From NCBI GenBank assembly GCA_963965975.1, contig OZ014418.1:2368775-2432774 (forward strand): a DNA stretch of 64,000 nt. The letters run 5' to 3'. Below the pieces are notes generated by a model. It saw only the letters and a program-made list of their open reading frames with translations, was not told the DNA's origin and did no database searches. The DNA is from Xestospongia bergquistia. Lineage: Eukaryota > Porifera > Demospongiae > Haplosclerida > Petrosiidae. This document shows, piece by piece, positions 36,349 through 47,993 of this stretch (its first letter is position 1; the number at the start of each line of letters is the position of its first letter). A program made the position numbers and the translations under genes.

Positions 36349-38440
36349 TTACAATGGTAATGGTAACGAGTCCACTTCTGTAAAACATTTATCATAGAGT
36401 TCTTCATAATCATTGTCCTTCTCAATAAGAACTACACTGGTAGGTCTTTTTGTACCACCAGCAGAACCCAATTGTCTACGAGAGGGCACATAGCAATATG
36501 GTACTTTTTTCTCTTCACAAAACACAGGTATATGTGATATTACATCAATAGGACTAACATCACCTGGAGAGAGAGAGAGAGAGGGGGGGGAGGAAGAGAG
36601 AGAGAGAGAGAGAGAGGGAGTAAGCAAAAAACCACACCACAGCACATTTTTGTTGAATTTTGAATATGTATATAGTGGGTGTGGCCATGTTCTTGAGTTC
36701 ATATTTCCGAGATATCATTGCAATTAGTCTTTAAGTAAAGCTTTGTGTATAACAGACATACAAACAGGCAGACAGACAAGTACTGTTAATGTTGCTCACA
36801 CAAAGTAAAGTTTGACAACATAACAGTTATATCAGGTGTTATAGTTACTCTAGAATATATAATTATATGATTCCATTACCTGCAAGTACTACAAGACCTT
36901 TGAAGTTCTTCCTTAATGACTTAACTACCTCTCTTACTCCTCTTCGTAAATGTTTTTTTTTGCTTGACTTTTTGACAACCTAGTAAGTACAGACAAAACT
37001 AAAAAATCAAAGTTACTGTACACTTATCAAAGTATTACATTATATGTTTGTATGTATGAATGATAACCTGAAATGATCTAACATCTAAAAATAAACATTT
37101 TCAAAGGAGTTAATGCTTTACAACAATTTGACATGCTATATTAAATCTAAAACTTTAGGACCTTAGGAGGGTTTGACTAATAAAAATGTCATGTTTGGAC
37201 AAACACTATTAATACACAGTATATTCATTTGACATTAGTTGGTCAACATAGCCTATAGTTGCTAATCTTCATGTGTTGTATATCTATGTATTATCTTGAG
37301 ACCAGACCTAATAGCAGTGAATATGTTAAAAGTTCAAATATCCAATTGAGTTCAAATTGTATTGTATTTCCTTGAAAAGAGTTTATGGTGTCTATATCAA
37401 TTTTGGTCAACAAGAAGGTATGTTACTGTTTGTATGAGGCATCTAATCAAGGATGACAATTTAAATATTTGAATAACCAAAGCTGTCACTTGCTAGATTT
37501 TAAAAAGATCCTGAGCTCTCCTGATAAACTGTGGCTATAAACCCAGTATATTAGCTAAAAAATTAATGACAGTTTAAAATTTGACAAGAGTTTCAAGCAT
37601 AGTTCCATATTCCAAAGTCTTCATTTGCAATACAATATATTTAAGTGCTGTTAGCAATGCTATTTAGATAAAATATAGTTAGTAGTAAACACTTTTGTTA
37701 AGTAGAAATAGTGGTATTCTTTCAAAGACAAGTATCAAATTTCCCTGATATACAGATGAAGTAATATTTAAGGGTGGTTACTATGGGCGGGGCAATTTAC
37801 TCAAGGAAATATGGAAATTCTAATTATCAAGGTCTACTAATGCTATCATTGCTGCAAAGACCAGTTGCTTTACTTTAGATTCCTTTTCAATAACTGTAAT
37901 ATGCGTACCCTACTGGACCCTTCTTGTCTAAGCAAAGGGGCTAGTCTCATCAGAGTGATCAGACTAACCACTGGAATGACAGAAATGAAGAGCCATTGAT
38001 TATACTCATTAACTAATACATTAAAGTAGATTTCATACACAAATAGTAATTTCATGCACATCATAAGCTCCAATTCAACTATTAGTTCTTTAGAAAAAGG
38101 ACTTTAATCACTTTAAGAGTTTTTTTAACCCGTCTAATGTTTGATATTTGCCATACTGTGTTACTTTAAAACAGTACTAATCAATACATACTATTATTTT
38201 ATAATATATGTACCTTTAATAGACGTTTAGTGAGTTTCTTACTGGCTAGTGGTTGAGCTATTGGTCCCACTAGTTGAACTAACTCCTCATATGAAGGCTC
38301 CTCAATAACTGTAGACTAATTGATTATTACTTAAAGCAGAGCATAATATACAACGAACTTACAGTGTTGGTGATGTCTACATCTTCTCCTTCGTCTCCTT
38401 CATTGTCAACAGATTTATCTTTGTGTTTGTGTTTTCCCAT
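36349..38440 (-). CDS. NHP2: H/ACA snoRNP subunit 2 (NHP2), L7Ae family
   Basis: Four exons join to 164 aa: 38440-38363 (MGKHKHKDKS, acidic tail ending DITNT), 38315-38214 (VIEEPSYEELVQLVGPIAQP, LASKKLTKRL), 36979-36880 (RRGVREVVKSLRKNFKGLVV, LAG) and 36563-36349 (DVSPIDVISHIPVFCEEKKV, PYCYVPSRRQLG, then GGTKRPTSVVL, ending SLPLPL). NHP2 binds kink-turn-like RNA in H/ACA ribonucleoproteins that pseudouridylate rRNA and support telomerase RNA. The basic RRGV motif, the LAG core and the SLPLPL terminus are family hallmarks. Intron 2 is about 1.2 kb, unusually long here. Intron 3 ends in a (CT)n tract on the coding strand next to its acceptor. Two partial, disabled copies lie downstream in the window. 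Confidence 0.93.
36566..36617. repeat. GA microsatellite at NHP2 intron 3 acceptor
   Basis: (GA)n interrupted by a G-run. On the coding strand it forms the (CT)n polypyrimidine tract just before the CCAG acceptor of exon 4. It is also present in both NHP2 pseudogenes (44242-44287; 56239-56289, where it is longest and purest). Confidence 0.9.
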
Positions 38441-38454
38441 CTTCTGCTTGTTTG

Positions 38455-38460
38455 CACGTG
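38455..38460. promoter_or_regulatory. CACGTG E-box upstream of NHP2
   Basis: A palindromic CACGTG lies 15-20 bp upstream of the NHP2 ATG. This motif is the classic binding site of MYC/MAX-type bHLH-ZIP factors, which drive ribosome biogenesis genes in animals. The position, inside the likely 5' UTR or core promoter, is suggestive only. Confidence 0.4.
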
Positions 38461-38667
38461 TGTGAACAAATAAACCACACCTACACAAGTACAAAAGCTG
38501 CCCACGCGTAATTATTAGACCGAGCAATGGAAAATAATTATTTTTGATGCTAGCAGAGTTAATCTATACAATAATTCAAAAATAAGTAAAACAAAAACTA
38601 ATTATTACTAGAAAGCAAAATAAAAATTTAATTTTTTTGTCCAAGTTGTACTGCCTTATCACTAATC

Positions 38668-39046
38668 ACACCTAAGTTTCACCTCTGAGTATTTCAGAGA
38701 GTTGTAGTGACCTTTCCAATGGTACCAGATAATTCTATCGACATTAGAAGTAACAGGAACAAACAATTGTTGACTGTTCATATTAGTGTTATGACAAGCT
38801 CTATACCACCAAGCTCCCTTATATCAGTTAGCACAACTTTGTGAATTTAATAGATCATTATCTCTTCTAGAAAATTTCATTCCATTATGAAATGCCATAC
38901 TATTTCCAGCATCACCAGTATATCCATATACTGGTGATCCATAACAAATGATAATATTAATTAATAGGAACATACTATCATTTTAAATAGCAATCACATT
39001 ATGCAAGAGACAAAGGAGTGAGACCAATATGAGTGCTGTTACTACT
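38668..39046 (-). pseudogene. internally deleted FReD relic (type 2)
   Basis: From 38950 down to 38668 it reads the 3' half of an FBG exon like that at 60228-61067 (GDAGNSMAFHNGMKF region, WWYRACHNTNMN-like region, C-terminus). Upstream it joins directly to intron 1 and exon 1 (about 39046-38975, VVVTALILVSLLCLLHNVIA), so exon 2 and the METDGG half are missing. The start codon is ATA instead of ATG. Confidence 0.8.
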
Positions 39047-41412
39047 ATGGTATATGTAAAGCTGATGAATCTGATATAGTTATGTGAACGCTTTTATCTA
39101 TGTTTAGTATTTATGAGGTGCCGTATTTCCTCAATTGATCCTATTGACCCAGCGAGGGATACCGAGATAAAACAGGAAGTACGAGAAATAATTATAATTA
39201 ATAACAATTAATTAGTGCATGAACTTATGAATAATTATTATGCGAGTAATATTGACATTATTTATGACAGTTGTATTTACTGGACTGTATTCACTGTTAA
39301 GGACTAGTACTGTACATGATAAATTAACTGCTTGTATTCAATGGTTGGTATCTAATGGTAACCACCAGCTGTACATGCAACTACTGTGTCTCCGTACTAC
39401 TACATGGTAGCCACTGGTATAGTATATACTAACCACTTAGCTGTAGTCCTACTGGTATTCAATAGTATTCACTGGTAGCCACTGGTACTGTACATGGTAA
39501 CTGGTGCATCTTACTGGTATCTGATGGCACTTCATCTTAGCCAATGACCAGTAGCAACTGATACTGTACATACTAACTGCTTGGTCTTACTGGTGGTAGG
39601 TATCCAGTTGTCACATGTATAGATCCTAAGAACTCAAGCAATGTGGAGATATGAAATGATGGTATAGGGATGTGGTAGCTATATTTGGATAATGCCATCA
39701 GTGGTATTAGAAGACTGGTTACAGGTTTGAAAAAGAACACACTTTTTATAATACAGGTAAACATGTAGACACAATGATATCATTAAGTAATGTATATACC
39801 TTTAATAGATTTTCAGTGAGTTTCTTATAACATTCCTGTTGATATAAGTTAAGTAACTACTCTGCATATCAACAATAACTAGTTATGGACTAAATTAAAA
39901 CATAGTAAATGATTGCTTTGGAGTTTATATTTACCTTTTATCTTTTTTATCACTGATGATAAAAAATGTTTTGTTTGGTAGATTTACCCAAGCAATATAT
40001 GGTTATAAAGGTTGTATGATTTGCAGTAAATTATTTAATGTAATAAAGTAAACATCATTACTAATGAACTAATTGTAGTATTGAATTGACTATTCATGTA
40101 GATAATTGCTCAAAATATTATAATAAGATGCTACAGGACCAAATCTGTTGCTATGAAATTAATGCACATACTTCAATATACTTGTAGAGTGCATGCAACC
40201 AAAAGTTTTATAAATTGATTATAACAATCAATTTATTTTAACAATGATACATGTATGTACATTATATGTTAGTATGATACTTTGTAGTGATATCAAGTTT
40301 ATGATATGTTTGTAGTTTCTTTATTATGTTTAAAAGTATAGAGTGTGACAACTATCAAAATGACCAATTAAATTAAACCTAAATGTTCTTAACTTGTTTG
40401 TAACATGTCCTGTTAAGTCTAGTCATCAAAATTAGCAAAACTCTTCCATAACAAATTGTAAGAAATTTTTTTCCATCAATTGGTCATAATTAGAATGTGG
40501 TTTGTATTAATTATAATTTCTTATCTTACACTAAGAAATCATGTAATGTGAAGATATCAAATGATGGTATAGGAATGCATGTGGTCACTATATTTGGACA
40601 ATGCCATGCATCAGTGTTATTAGAAGACAGGTTAAAAGTATGCAAAAGAACTCAACACAGAACTTCAGATAAACACTTAGACACAATATGATATCATTAA
40701 GTAATCTATATATCTTTAGTAGATGTTAGTGAGTTTCTTGTAATGCTACTATGGATTTAAGTTAACTAATTGCTCCTTATATTAATGGTCTATAATAACT
40801 TGCTATGGACCTATTCAAATTTAAAATGCATTAAATGAAGGCTTTGCAATTCACATTTTCCTTTTTTTAATAGATGTATCAATCTGTAATCTGGTATACT
40901 ATAATTCCTTGTAGTCTGCAAGTATAATTATGTATACAATATGATATCATTAAGTAATCTATATATCTTTAGTAGATGTTAGTGAGTTTCTTGTAATGTT
41001 ACTATGGATTTAAGTTAACTAATTGCTCCTTATATTAATGGTCTATAATAACTTGCTATGGACTTATTCAAATTTAAAATGCATTAAATGAAGGCTTTGC
41101 AGTTCACATTTTCCTCTTTTTTAACAAATGGATCAAATTGCAATCTGTAATCTGGTGTACTATAATTCCTTGTAGTCCACAAGTATAATTATGTATGCTT
41201 GATTCATGCAAGCAACTTATTATCAATAGTTGTTGATATTCTAATAAATGTAGGTGTCCAAGTCAGACCTTAATGGACATCTGATCTTGAGATTGAGAAA
41301 TGTAAATTGAATTTTTTTAATAAAATAAAAAGTAGTATTAATTATTGTGTTGCATGTTATGCATATAATCTAAATCTTAAAACATTTTAGTTTCATTTAT
41401 TATAGTTTTAGT
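39047..41412. other. non-coding repeat-rich spacer
   Basis: It contains a degenerate minisatellite built on GGTAGCCACTGGTA and TACTGTACATGGTAACTG (39280-39600, recurring at 46190-46510). It also holds a block 39165-40350 that recurs at 46090-47519, and a block 40330-41412 that recurs at 52520-53488. Short ORFs here are conserved only because the DNA is duplicated. Confidence 0.6.
40683..41199. repeat. 253-bp tandem duplication
   Basis: Unit 1 (40683-40935) and unit 2 (40936-41199) both run from ACAATATGATATCATTAAGT to AAGTATAATTATGTAT. Only one unit is present at the paralogous site 53107-53370, so this duplication happened after the block copied. Confidence 0.9.
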
Positions 41413-42249
41413 CTAATTATTACGCCGGAATTTCATCTCAGAAAATTTCAGGGAGTAGTGGTATTCCTTCCAGTGATACCAGTTAACTCCATTGGCATGT
41501 GAAGAGTGATTCCCAAACAAATATTCACCATTAAGATTAGAGTGATAGCAATACCTATACCACCAAGCTCCTTTAAATTTCTGAGCACAATGTCCAGACC
41601 AAACATCATTATCTCTGTCTCGTGTGGAAAACTTCATTCCACTATGAGATGTTAAACTATCTCCAGCATTTCCGCTGTATCCTCCAACAGTTAGTTTGTA
41701 TTGAGTTAGAGCATTTGCTACACTGAATACAGAATACTTAGCAAACCTCTTATTAACGTCAAAGTCTTCAAGGTCAACTCGTAGACTGTTACTACCACCA
41801 GATGTGGTAAGTCGATGAAGTTTGTTTAAACCGAGCCAAAATTCCTCATCAAGTTCTCCAAATCCTAAATCATAGTTTTTCCAGTAAATATAGAAATTTT
41901 GAGATCCATCCATTCTCCTTTGGAATACAGTCCAGCCACCACCATCAGTTTCCATATCACAATAGACCTAAATAAGTAAATACTTTACAATCTAAATGAA
42001 TGTTCACTATGTATACTTTAAAAGGAGGTTTATTATCAGGTTTGATAGTATAGATACCACTGCAGACACATTTCTTTTGTAGCTGACTTTGTTTTAGTAT
42101 ATCCTTACAGTCACGAGGAACACAGTCTAAATGAATAAAATGGATATGATAATATTAATAAATAATAATAACATACTGTCATTTTCAATAGCAATCACAT
42201 TATGCAAGAGACAAAGGAGTGAGACCAAGATGAGTGCTTTTACTGCCAT
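41413..42249 (-). CDS. secreted FReD (type 2)
   Basis: Exons 42249-42177, 42126-42017 and 41967-41413 join to 245 aa with signal MAVKALILVSLLCLLHNVIA. The exon 2 donor follows TTTAAA rather than the AAG found in sister genes. The FBG exon shows [20 protein letters not shown], Ca-loop STRDRDND, and signature WWYRYCYHSNLNGEY, with Tyr instead of His after the conserved Cys. It forms a distinct subgroup with the gene at 53489-54319 (DVNKRFAKYS, C-terminus KFRRNN). Confidence 0.88.
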
Positions 42250-42906
42250 GGTATATGTAAAGCTGATGAATCTGATATGGTTATACTGTATATACAAACA
42301 CTTTTATACTATGTTGTTTAGCATTTATAAGGATTGATGTACCGTCTAAACTTTACATCCTTTATTTCAAGCACTTTGACACAACGAGGCAGACTATTAT
42401 TAATCAGTCATTTGGTCACTGTACTGAAAAGCAATACTGTATAATAATACTAAAGCAATGTTAATTATCTAACTACGTGCGTGGGTGGCCTATCATTGCA
42501 TCATATCCGCAACATCTACACATGTGCTGTTACCAGAATGAGATATAGAGTGCTGTGTACCTCAACAACGTCATCTTTTCATTTTGTCCGACTCATGCGT
42601 ATCACAAGGGAGGTATTTTATCTCAAGTGTAATCTTAGCAATAGAATTTTGTTAGCCTGACAGCTGTAATAACAATACACAATGTACCAGACATATGTAT
42701 CTTCCTGTAGCAGTGGTATGATAATTGTCCATCAATTAAAACTTACAACTATTTTAACATAACTAGAAATAATCAATACAATCTCTTAGAAAACATAATA
42801 CAATAAAATTAAAGAAAGAACTGTATAAATGGATGAGAGAAGTATAAATGAGTACAAAGGATATTTGAACTATACAGTATAAATGAAGTGATAAATAATA
42901 TGTATT

Positions 42907-43272
42907 ATGGATATTGACACTTATATGACAGACTATATTCCAAGAAAGAAGAAAATTAATTCTGGACGATACTGTGGACCCTGTGTCTTGTGTGGTCAGA
43001 CCAGCTACCAGTATTATGCTCATCCAATCCATTGGAGTTTTAGGCTAAGAGAGAACTTTCTTGATCTTGAGGATATTGATGTAAATAATTGTATATGTTG
43101 GAAATGTGAGAAGGCCATTTTTATATCAACAATCCATCAAATTTGCTATGCTGGAAAAAGAGAATGTTTCTGTCAAGGTTTGTATAGTTCCAACAGGTTC
43201 TTGTATTTCCAACATTACAATACAAATATTTGTATAGCTATTGAGGTAGCTACTAATGATCTTATATGTTAG
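42907..43272 (+). CDS. small Cys/His-rich protein, possible zinc-binding
   Basis: A 121-codon frame starting MDIDTYMTDYIPRKKK contains YCGPCVLCGQ (CxxCxxC), then AHPIHW, then CICWKC (CxC, CxxC). Spacing is consistent with a treble-clef-like zinc site, followed by FRLRENFLDLEDIDVNNC. I do not recognise the family. The last codons run into a 29-bp minisatellite. The copy at 54969-55353 has a stop after DIDT and frameshifts, so selection on the protein is not proven. It could also be a single exon of a larger gene or of a mobile element. Confidence 0.4.
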   Translation: MDIDTYMTDYIPRKKKINSGRYCGPCVLCGQTSYQYYAHPIHWSFRLRENFLDLEDIDVNNCICWKCEKAIFISTIHQICYAGKRECFCQGLYSSNRFLYFQHYNTNICIAIEVATNDLIC

Positions 43273-43525
43273 GGTTCATGACTAATAACCTTATATGTTA
43301 GACTTCATGACTGATGACCTTATATGGTAGACTTCAGGACTGATAACTTTATATGTTAGGGTTTATGACTGATGATCTTATATGTTAGGGTTCATGACTA
43401 ATAACCTTATATGTTAGACTTCATGACTGATGACCTTATATGGTAGACTTCAGGACTGGTAACCTTATATGTTAGGCTTTATGACTGATGACCTTATATG
43501 TTAGGGTTCATGACTGATGACCTTG
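43258..43525. repeat. 29-bp minisatellite, about 9 units
   Basis: Units of GACCTTATATGGTAGACTTC plus AGGACTGAT, with alternation between GTTAGGGTTCATGACTGAT-type and GGTAGACTTC-type variants, suggesting a higher-order two- or three-unit repeat. The related array at about 55320-55520 has about seven units. Confidence 0.9.
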
Positions 43526-43899
43526 ATGACACTCAGACAGTGATGCTTTGTAAGTCACACTACAGACAGAACCATTGCTTACTATATATAGCAATGATGA
43601 AACTGATGTAAGCATTAAGTCATGAAGTGCTGTACATGTGATGTTAATATAAATTATGACACAGTTTCATAATACCCAGAACATTATCAACTTCACTATA
43701 TCAGCGATATAAGCTTTACATTATATGTATATGTTATCATAATATTATAATACTTGACATAATATGTAAAAGTTGTGCGCTATAACACTCACTCTATTAT
43801 TTTGAAGAACTTTCAATCTCCAGCTCAGTTGAGGAATAATGAGCTTCTACTACTTGAAGGTGAAGAGTATGACAAAACACAATTACTGTACAAGGAAAC

Positions 43900-46800
43900 T
43901 ATATCTAAACGTATGAATGAAACTTCACTTGCTGGTTAGTGATGAGTAGGATATCAATACATTAGTCATTGACAGTTCAGGAACATTTTTTTGACATGTT
44001 TTAATGATCCTAAAGAAAAATGAATAACTACAATGGTAATGGTAATGAGTCTACTTCTGTAAAACATATATCATAGAGTTCTTCATAATCATTGTCCTTC
44101 TCAATAAGAACTACACTGGTAGGTCTTTTTGTACCCAATTGTACCCAATTGTCTACGAGAGGGCACATAGCAATATGGTACTTCTTTCTCTTCATAAAAC
44201 ACAGGAATATGTGATATTACATCAATAGGACTAACATCACCTGAAGAAAGAGAGAGAGAGGGGGGGAGGAAGAGAGAGAGAGAGGGAGTAAGCAAAGAAC
44301 CACACCACAGCACATTTTTGTTGAATTTTAAATATGTATAATAAGTGGGTGTGGCCATGTTCTTGACTTCATATTTCCGAGATATCATTGTAACTAGTCT
44401 TTAAATAAAGCTTTGTGTATAACAGACAAACATACAAACAGGCAGACAGACAAGTACTGTTAATCTTGCCAACACAAAGCAAAGTTTAACAACATAACAG
44501 TTATATCAGGTGTTATAGTTACTCTAGAATATATAATTATATGATTCCATTACCTGCAAGTACTACAAGACCTTTGAAGTTCTTCCTTAATGACTTAACT
44601 ATCTCTCTTACTCCTCTTTATAAATGTTTTTTTGCTGGACTTTTTGACAACCTAGTCAAAAGACATAAAAATAAAAAATCCACTTATCAAAGTATTACAT
44701 TATATGTATGTATGTATGAATGATAACCTGAAATGATCTAACATGTAAGAATAAACATTTTAAAGGAGTTAATGCTTTACAACAATTTGACATGCTATAT
44801 TAAATCTAAAACTTTAGTAACTTGGGAGGGTTTGACTAATAAAAATGTCATGTTTGGACAAACACTATTAATACACAGTATATTCATTTGACATTAGTTG
44901 GTCAACATAGCCTATAGTTGCTAATCTTCATGTGTTGTATATCTATGTATTATCTTGAGACCAGACCTAATAGCAGTAAATATGTTAAAAGTTCAAATAT
45001 CCAATTGAGTTCAAATTGTATTGTATTTCCTTGAAAAGAGTTTATGGTGTCTATATCAATTTTGGTCAATAAGAAGGTATGTTACTGTTTGTATGAGGCA
45101 TCTAATCAAGAATGACAATTTAAATATTTGAATAACCAAAGCTATTACTGCTAGATTTTAAAGATTCTAAACTCTCTTGGTAAACTGTGGCTTTAAACCC
45201 AGTATATTAGCTAATAAAATAATGACAGTTTAAAATTTGACAAGAGTTTCAAGCAAAAAAGGTAGTTCTGTCATCACATGTTATTACTGCTTATGAGATT
45301 TCTCAAACTACATCAATTTTCCAAATTCTTCATTTGCAATACAATATATTTAAGTGCTGCTAGCAATGCTAAGAGATCTATTTAGATAGAATATAGTTAG
45401 TAGTAAACACTTCTGTTAAGTAGAAATAGTGGTATTCTTTCAAAGACAAGTGTCAAATTTCCTTAATATACAGATGAAGTAATATTTGAGGGTGGTTACT
45501 ATGGGCGGGGCAATTTACTCAAGGAAATATGGAAATTCTAATTATCAAGGTCTACTAATACTATCATTGGTGCCAAAGACCAGTCTGGTTAGACCAGTTG
45601 CTTTACTTTAGATTCCTTTTTTAATAACTGTAATATGTGTACTGTACTGGACCCTTCTTGTCTAAGCAAAGGGGCTAGTCTCATCAGACTAACCACTGGA
45701 ATGACAGAATATGAAGAGCCATTGATTATACTCATTAACTAATACATTAAAGTAGATTTCATACACAAATAGTAATATCATGCACATTATAAGCTCCAGT
45801 TCAACTGTCAGTTCTTTAGAAAAAGGACTTTAATCACTTCAAGGGTTCTTTAACTCGTCTAATATTTGATATTTGCCATACTGTGTTTATAATATATGTA
45901 CCTTTAATAGACGTTTAGTGAGTTTCTTACTAGCTAGTGGTCGAGATATTGGTCCCACTAATTGAACTAACTCCTCATATGAAGGCTCCTCAATAACTGT
46001 CGACTAATTGATTATTACTTAAAGCAGAGCATATTATATAATGAACTTACAGTGTTGGTGATGTCTACATCTCCTTCGTCTCCTTCATAAAACAGGAAGT
46101 ACGAGAAATAATTATAATTAATAACAATTAATTAGTGCATGAGAATAATTATTATGCGAGTAATATTGACATTATTTATGACAGTTGTATTTACTGGACT
46201 GTATTCACTGTTAAGGACTAGTACTGTACATGATAAATTAACTGCTTGGTTGGTATCTAATGGTAACCACCAGCTGTACATGCAACTACTGTGTCTCCGT
46301 ACTACTACATGGTAGCCACTGGTATAGCATATACTAACTGCTTAGCTGTAGTCCTACTGGTATTCAATAGTATTCACTGGTAGCCAGTGGTACTGTACAT
46401 GGTAACTGGTGCATTATACTGGTATCTAATGGCACTACATCTTAGCCACTGACCAGTAGCAAGCAACTGATATACCGTACATACTAACTGCTTGGTCTTA
46501 CTGGTGGTATCCAGTTGTCACACGTATAGATCCTAAGAACTCAAGCAATGTGGAGATATGAAATGATGGTATAGAGATGTGGTAGCTATATTTGGATAAT
46601 GCTATCAGTGGTATTAGAAGACTGGTTGCAAGTTTGAAAAAGAACGCACTTTTTATAATACTGGTAAACATGTAGACACAATGTATCATTAAGTAATGTA
46701 TATATCTTTAATAGATTTTCAGGGAGTTTCTTATAACATTCCTGTTGATATAAGTTAAGTAACTACTCTGCATATGAAGGATCAACAAAAACTAGCTATG

Positions 46801-47519
46801 GACTAAATTAAAAAACAGTAAATAATGCTTTGGAGTTTATATTTACCTTTTATCTTTTTTATCACTGATGGATTGATCTTTTATCTGGTGGAGTGTAACT
46901 GAAATGATTTTGTGGACAGTTTCTTTTGATTTCTTGTTGACCACAACTATAATTACTGACTTGCAACCAACTTGTAATGATGATGAATTACAAAAGATGA
47001 GCATGTAAAAGTGACCACCTCATAGACAATAAATAGATGATTTTCACACTCATATATAATTATGGTATGAAACCACAGCTCTGAGTGCAGATGCTTTAAG
47101 GCTAAGACAACTATAATATTGTGTGGGAGTCTAACTTATATACATATATTATGTACACACTCTCAAAATGTTTTGTTTGGTAGATTTACCCAAGCAATAT
47201 ATGGTTATACAGGTTGTATGATTTGCAGTAAATTATTTAATGTAATAAAGTAAACATCATTACTAATGAACTAATTGTAGTATTGAATTGACTATTCATA
47301 TAGATAATTGCTCAAAATATTATAATAAGATGCTACAGGACCAAATCTGTTGCTATGAAATTAATGCACATACTTCAATATATTTGTAGAGTGCATGCAA
47401 CCAAAAGTTTTATAAATTGATTATAACAATCAATTTATTTTAACAATGATACATGTATGTACATTATATGTTAGTATGATACTTTGTAGTTTCTTTATTA
47501 TGTATAAGAGTATAGAGTG
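43900..47519. repeat. segmental copy of about 36220-40350
   Basis: Ordered near-identity over NHP2 and its downstream spacer. 43900-46090 matches 36220-38400. 46090-47519 matches 39165-40345, with about 880 bp (including the FReD relic) absent here and a stretch of about 300 bp (46870-47165) present only here. Confidence 0.9.
44027..46089 (-). pseudogene. NHP2 pseudogene 1
   Basis: Counterparts of all four NHP2 exons are present. Exon 4 (44027-44240) has a net two-base loss in the segment after RRQLG, shifting frame before the conserved KRPTSVV. Exon 1 is cut off at 46089, inside the acidic tail, and fused to unrelated spacer sequence, removing the ATG and promoter. Introns and the GA tract are retained, so this is a DNA-level duplicate, not a retrocopy. 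Confidence 0.88.
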
Positions 47520-47751
47520 TGTGACGGAGAAGACCGGAAGCGGGAGCAAGGAGATCACTTGCCCGGATCACGACCGAGGTGGACCAATCCAAATACTGGG
47601 AGAAAAACCCGAAGCAGTCCAGCCGTACGGAAGTGATCCAGGCCGGGAACTATAAATGAACCAAACATTCATGTATTATGAGACGACTAGTTTTAATAAA
47701 TTTATTATCAATACTAAAACGTTAAGAACGAGTTCTAGTCACTCTGTAACA
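47520..47751 (+). repeat. 5' LTR
   Basis: 232 bp, TG...CA ends. A TATAAAT lies at 47651-47657 and an AATAAA at 47695-47700, plausible promoter and polyadenylation signals. By eye it is identical to the 3' LTR. Confidence 0.95.
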
Positions 47752-47756
47752 TTATT

Positions 47757-47775
47757 TGGTGGCAGCGGTGGGATT
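47757..47775 (+). promoter_or_regulatory. primer-binding site, tRNA-Leu type
   Basis: TGGTGGCAGCGGTGGGATT starts five bases after the 5' LTR. It is complementary to a tRNA 3' end including CCA. The sequence fits the acceptor/T-arm end of animal tRNA-Leu, as I recall it. Confidence 0.75.
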
Positions 47776-47993
47776 GCAAGAACAGTTGTGAGCAACCTAC
47801 CAAGACGACGGCAGAAAACGCGACAATAGTAAGGATAAACGACGACCCTATTCTGGAACCAATCGAAGGAGAAACTGTGAGCGACTCGAGAAGAAGATTA
47901 AGACCACGGCAGTTACCAGATCAGCCCCGAGAACGTAGATCTAAGAGAGGAAGAAGAGAGAAAGAACGTAATCTCAGGGAGGAACAGGAAAAG

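Noticed and set aside
43258..43525. CRISPR array
   Set aside because: Repeats are contiguous 29-bp units without unique spacers, in eukaryotic DNA.
39573..46689. Similar minus ORFs at 39573-39764 and 46498-46689
   Set aside because: Shared only because the blocks are duplicated; no coding signature.
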